Program-made: the position numbers and the translations under genes
From: an uncultured bacterium
GTDB lineage: Bacteria > Actinomycetota > Coriobacteriia > Coriobacteriales > Eggerthellaceae
DNA length: 18,022 nt
NCBI GenBank assembly: GCA_905215035.1
Contig: CAJMOJ010000043.1
Span: 1-18,022, forward strand
Direction of reading: 5' to 3'
Shown: piece after piece, positions 14,808-18,022 of the stretch
Layout: every line of letters begins with the position of its first letter
How positions within the stretch are numbered: position 1 is the stretch's first letter
The notes under the pieces: model-generated
Seen by the model: only the letters and a program-made list of their open reading frames with translations
Told to the model about the DNA's origin: nothing
The model's database searches: none

Positions 14808-15941
14808 ATGGCTGATGTGGAAGAACTTATCAAGGAGTTATGTGCATACGCCCAAGATCCTCAAAAATCAGTAAATGCAGCCAAGCAGGCAGAAAAACGC
14901 ATAGTGGGATGTGTGCCTTATTTTGTGCCGATGGAACTTGTGTATGCTGCAGGTATGCATCCTATTGAATTATGGGGTGGTGGGATGCCAACAGGTGCGG
15001 CTTCAAGCTATTATCCGGCATTTTATTGTTCAATTTTATTTACTCTTATGGAGCATGCATTAGATGGATCATACGATTATCTTGATGCTGTCATAATCCC
15101 CACTACTTGTGATGGATTGCGTAATTTAGAAGAAAATTGGAAATTTGCACGTCCTGACATGACGGTAATTGACTATGTTCAGCCTGCGGTACGTACAACA
15201 CGCGAGGCACATGCCTATAATGTCTGGCAACTCAAGCGTATTGCAGAAAAGCTTGAGCAAATTTCAGGAGAGACTATTTCTGAGCGTGCAATGCGAGAGA
15301 GTATTGCAAGATACAATAAGCAGCGCGCTGCGTTGCGAACCTTCTCGGCACTTGCCGTGGATCATACGGATGTGATTACACCTCTGGTACGTCAACAGGT
15401 ATTTGCGGCCGCACGTTTTATGGACGTTGTGCATCATACTGAATTAGTAGAGAAACTCAACGCAGCTCTCAAGGATCGACCGCCCTATGATTTTCCTGGT
15501 AAAAAAGTGATTCTAACCGGCATTTTGGTTGATTCTATTCCGCTACTTACTGAACTTGAAAACAACAATCTTGCCGTTGTTGGAGATTGGACGGTGACAG
15601 AATCAGTACGTTATGACGGGGATGTGCCGGGCTGTATTGATCCCTTTGATTCTCTTGCAGCATTGTGGGAACGAGTTCGTGGTGCCTCTATTGCGCTTGA
15701 TCCTAAGAAAGAGCGAGGAGATATCGTGGCCGCTCTAGCTCAAGAGCGCGGTGCTGATGGCGTCATTGCTTGCATTGTGAAGTTTTGCGAAGAAGAAGAA
15801 TTCGACGTACCCATACTTAAACAACAAATGGAGCGTGCGCATATTCCCTTTTTGATTTTAGAGGTTGAGTTGCAAGATGCACCAAGTGAACAGGCGGCAA
15901 CACGCATTCAGGCATTTGCTGAGATGTTGGATTTACGATAG
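14808..15941 (+). CDS. 2-hydroxyacyl-CoA dehydratase subunit, HgdB/HadC (beta)-like
   Basis: A 377-residue subunit of a 2-hydroxyacyl-CoA dehydratase, or of the related benzoyl-CoA reductase group; such subunits each bind an Fe-S cluster in the alpha/beta heterodimer. Seen motifs are GCVPYFVPMELVYAAGMHPIE (Cys35, substrate-cleft region), IIPTTCDGLRNLEENW (Cys101), and the C-terminal CIVKFCEEEEFDVPILKQQM (Cys322, Cys327). All are typical of the family. AGGAG lies 5 nt before the ATG. The next gene starts 14 nt after the stop. The length is normal. Which member of the family it is (lactoyl-, phenyllactyl-, 2-hydroxyglutaryl- or 2-hydroxyisocaproyl-CoA, or an unknown substrate) cannot be told from the sequence alone. 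Confidence 0.92.
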   Translation: MADVEELIKELCAYAQDPQKSVNAAKQAEKRIVGCVPYFVPMELVYAAGMHPIELWGGGMPTGAASSYYPAFYCSILFTLMEHALDGSYDYLDAVIIPTTCDGLRNLEENWKFARPDMTVIDYVQPAVRTTREAHAYNVWQLKRIAEKLEQISGETISERAMRESIARYNKQRAALRTFSALAVDHTDVITPLVRQQVFAAARFMDVVHHTELVEKLNAALKDRPPYDFPGKKVILTGILVDSIPLLTELENNNLAVVGDWTVTESVRYDGDVPGCIDPFDSLAALWERVRGASIALDPKKERGDIVAALAQERGADGVIACIVKFCEEEEFDVPILKQQMERAHIPFLILEVELQDAPSEQAATRIQAFAEMLDLR

Positions 15942-15955
15942 GGGACGTGAAGAAA

Positions 15956-17185
15956 ATGAAGTCAGTTAAAGTGCATAGTGCAGCACGCGATTTACTTCGT
16001 CAGTGCATGGGTGATATTTATGCAGACATTCGCGCAGCTAAAGCTGCGGGAGAGCCAATCTGTTATTCAACATCAAATTTTGCCAAAGAACTTTTTGAGG
16101 TTATGGATATCAAAGTGGTATATCCAGAAAACCACGCTGCAGCGGTAGCGGCAAAAAAGGGCGCGGTTACGTTTTGTGAAAAGGCAGAATCACTGGGTTA
16201 TTCAGCTGATCTTTGCTCGTATGCGCGTATTAGCATTGGCTTTGATGAGCGCGATGAGGACTTTGGGCATGGGCTCGATATTCCGGCTCCCGACTTTTTG
16301 TGTGTGGGCAACAATATCTGTTCGACTGTAAATAAATGGTATGAAAATCTTGCCTGGAAATATGACATCCCCCTTATCATGATGGATGTTCCGTATGCGA
16401 CGCAGGCTGATTTTGAGCCAGAAAAAATTGAGTACATTAAGTCTCAATTGCAGGGTATTGTTGATCAGCTTGAGGCTATTACTGGCAAGACCTTTGATTA
16501 CAACAAATTCCAAGAAGTGCTTGAGACTTCAAGCGAAAATGGTCGCCTTTTCCAAGAGGCGATGGATCTTATTGGCAAAACAAAGCCATCGCCTGCAAGC
16601 GCCTTTGACGAATACAACTTTATGGCACTCATGATTATCGCTCGTGGAAAAAAAGAAACTACTGAAGTGCTAAGGCTGTTTGTCGATGAGCTTAAAGAGC
16701 GTATTGCCCATGATGAAACGACGTTTGCAGGAGAAGAAGAATATCGAATTTTTTGGGATGGTTTGTGCTGTTGGCCCTATTTGAGACAAAACTCAACGTC
16801 TCTTGCCGAAAAGGGAATCAACATGGTTGGCACCCCTTATACCGGCAATTATGGGACTACCTTTGAAGATTTATACGAGCTTTGTGTTTCATACTCCAGC
16901 ACCAATAATGCAACAGGCTTACAGATTGGGCGTGATTATCGCTCAGGGCTCTTGGACGCATACCAATGCGATGGTATTTTGTGTAATGTTATGCGTAGCT
17001 GCAAGCCCTGGGTGGGAATCATGTTTGAAATGGAGCGCCAGCTTTCAGAAAAACATGATTTGCCTTATACCATGTTTGATGCTGACCAGGCAGATCCGCG
17101 CGTTTTCTCTGAGGCGCAATTTGAGACACGCTTGCAGGGACTAGACGAAGCAATGAGTGTGCGTTCTGAAGAGCAAAACCTTTGA
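15956..17185 (+). CDS. 2-hydroxyacyl-CoA dehydratase subunit, HgdA/HadB (alpha)-like
   Basis: A 409-residue partner of the preceding subunit. Conserved blocks are the N-terminal EPICYSTSNFAKELFEVM (Cys36), ADLCSYARISIG (Cys87, matching the D/E-x-C-S-Y-x-R block of HadB-like proteins), FLCVGNNICSTVNKWYE (Cys116, Cys122), and C-terminal CDGILCNVMRSCKPWVG. The cysteines would ligate the active-site [4Fe-4S] cluster. GGGGA (15941-15945) is 10 nt before the ATG at 15956. An in-frame GTG at 15947 would give three extra residues but sits almost on the purine run, so the ATG is preferred. With the activase and beta-like subunit this makes a complete dehydratase catalytic set. A matching CoA-transferase (HadA/FldA type) is not present in the window. 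Confidence 0.92.
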   Translation: MKSVKVHSAARDLLRQCMGDIYADIRAAKAAGEPICYSTSNFAKELFEVMDIKVVYPENHAAAVAAKKGAVTFCEKAESLGYSADLCSYARISIGFDERDEDFGHGLDIPAPDFLCVGNNICSTVNKWYENLAWKYDIPLIMMDVPYATQADFEPEKIEYIKSQLQGIVDQLEAITGKTFDYNKFQEVLETSSENGRLFQEAMDLIGKTKPSPASAFDEYNFMALMIIARGKKETTEVLRLFVDELKERIAHDETTFAGEEEYRIFWDGLCCWPYLRQNSTSLAEKGINMVGTPYTGNYGTTFEDLYELCVSYSSTNNATGLQIGRDYRSGLLDAYQCDGILCNVMRSCKPWVGIMFEMERQLSEKHDLPYTMFDADQADPRVFSEAQFETRLQGLDEAMSVRSEEQNL

Positions 17186-17290
17186 AAAGAGCTATAAGAA
17201 AAGGTTAAAAAGCTTGGAGAATAAGACTGAGCGGCACTGAGTATAAAAGCTAAAAACTGGTTTGGTTTATCAGAATAGTATGGCTGAATA

Positions 17291-17326
17291 CAGTATGAGA
17301 GACCAGAATTCTGGTCTCTCATACTG
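17291..17326. terminator. Perfect 36-bp palindrome between convergent genes, possible bidirectional terminator
   Basis: The 18 bases at 17291-17308 are the exact reverse complement of 17309-17326, centred on GAATTC (17306-17311). It lies 105 nt after the dehydratase stop and 31 nt beyond the stop of the convergent aroD. This is the expected place for a shared terminator. There is no T-tract on either side, so intrinsic termination is not proven; Rho-assisted termination or an mRNA 3'-end barrier is equally possible. Confidence 0.6.
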
Positions 17327-17357
17327 ACGCTTAAAGTTTATAAACGAAGGTATTCTC

Positions 17358-18022
17358 TTACGATAGTACTTCATGAAGTTCATCCATGATTGTACGCGCA
17401 AGACGAACATCAACTTGGCCTGGGGCAGAAGACTTGGCAAGAGAGCAGAAGGTGATGTCGCTTCCAAAGTATTCACCAGCTAAACGAGAGATGCTGCCTT
17501 CACGACCCATCGCCATAGTAAGCATAGGGCCATCAGTGTGAAGACGACGAACTTCTTCGGTTGCTGCTAAGAGTTTAAGTGCGTCTTTTGCGTTATGAGC
17601 CATTACTGCGCACTTGGGAATATCGGCGCCGAGATCAAGCATATGCGTCATTAAAGTGACCATCCACTCAACGGAAGGGGTTCCTTTGAAATTGTGGTAG
17701 GAGATGAGCGCCTTAACATTATGAGCATGAGCGCATGCAACCAATTCAAGTACCGCTGCGTCGCCAATCCAGGTTTCAATATCAACAATATCAAGAATGT
17801 CTGCCTCGATGAGAGCTTTATTTAAAGCTACATACTGAGAAACACTCAGGGTGTCTTGACCACCTTGGCTAACACTACGGAAGGTGAATAAGAGGGGGTG
17901 TTCGGGGAGTGCTGCGGCAATTGCCTTGCCCTGCTCAACCATATTTTCAATATCGTGGCGACTATCATTAAAATCACCACGCCACTCAAAGCATTCAACA
18001 CCAGCCTCTTTGCCCTCAGCAA
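17358..18022 (-). CDS. aroD: 3-dehydroquinate dehydratase, type I (5' end beyond window)
   Basis: About 221 C-terminal residues of a type I (class I, Schiff-base) dehydroquinase, which converts 3-dehydroquinate to 3-dehydroshikimate. Read on the - strand, the visible sequence has FEWRGDF (conserved Glu/Arg near the start), LLFTFRS (substrate-binding Arg), ISYHNF (catalytic His), PKCAVMAHNAKDAL (Schiff-base Lys), MGREGSISRLAGEYFGS (carboxylate-binding Arg) and SSAPGQVDV (Gln). All key residues are present, so the enzyme should be active. The frame remains open through 18022, so the true start lies outside. It is convergent with the dehydratase operon and therefore not co-transcribed with it. 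Aromatic amino acid biosynthesis is the default role. Confidence 0.95.
   Translation of the reverse strand, partial: AEGKEAGVECFEWRGDFNDSRHDIENMVEQGKAIAAALPEHPLLFTFRSVSQGGQDTLSVSQYVALNKALIEADILDIVDIETWIGDAAVLELVACAHAHNVKALISYHNFKGTPSVEWMVTLMTHMLDLGADIPKCAVMAHNAKDALKLLAATEEVRRLHTDGPMLTMAMGREGSISRLAGEYFGSDITFCSLAKSSAPGQVDVRLARTIMDELHEVLS

Overview
The window is a low-to-moderate GC (roughly mid-40s %) bacterial chromosome segment. It is densely coded, and nearly all genes on the + strand are preceded by strong AGGAG/GGGG-type ribosome binding sites. The gene set combines oxygen-sensitive 2-hydroxyacyl-CoA dehydratase systems, a TRAP transporter, an Old-Yellow-Enzyme-type flavin/Fe-S reductase and a CIRCE-controlled htpG. 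This suggests a strictly anaerobic, host-associated fermenter. My best guess is a coriobacterial (Atopobium/Olsenella-like) actinobacterium, with an anaerobic Firmicute as the alternative; this is inference, since no rRNA is present.

Layout. (1) 1-73: the tail of an unidentified + strand gene, then a 288-nt gap. (2) 362-1114: a short-chain dehydrogenase (SDR) resembling the bile-acid enzyme BaiA. (3) 1207-3345: htpG with a textbook promoter whose start region is covered by a perfect CIRCE operator. (4) 3480-6882: a three-gene dehydratase/activase set (DUF2229-type subunit, HgdB-like subunit, BadF/HgdC-like activase). The activase reading frame is broken at 6394-6400, exactly on an A_AAA_AAC slippery heptamer. 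(5) 6991-7030: a perfect 40-bp palindrome in front of a probable five-gene operon: SDR (7065), OYE-like oxidoreductase (7873), and TRAP transporter small membrane, large membrane and binding subunits (10071, 10883, 12252). A hairpin near 13500 follows. (6) 13772-17185: a second, intact 2-hydroxyacyl-CoA dehydratase system (activase, beta-like and alpha-like subunits). (7) 17291-17326: a perfect 36-bp palindrome between convergent genes, then aroD (type I 3-dehydroquinate dehydratase) on the - strand, running off the window.

How the genes could work together (inference). The TRAP transporter imports an organic acid anion. One or both SDRs interconvert hydroxyl and keto groups. The OYE-like enzyme reduces an enone or enoyl double bond. 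The 13772-17185 enzyme, recharged by ATP-dependent electron transfer from its activase, removes a hydroxyl group from a CoA ester. The CoA-transferase or ligase such a pathway needs is not in the window, nor is a transcription regulator. The substrate is unknown; hydroxylated aromatic, hydroaromatic (quinate/shikimate-like) or steroid-like acids are candidates.
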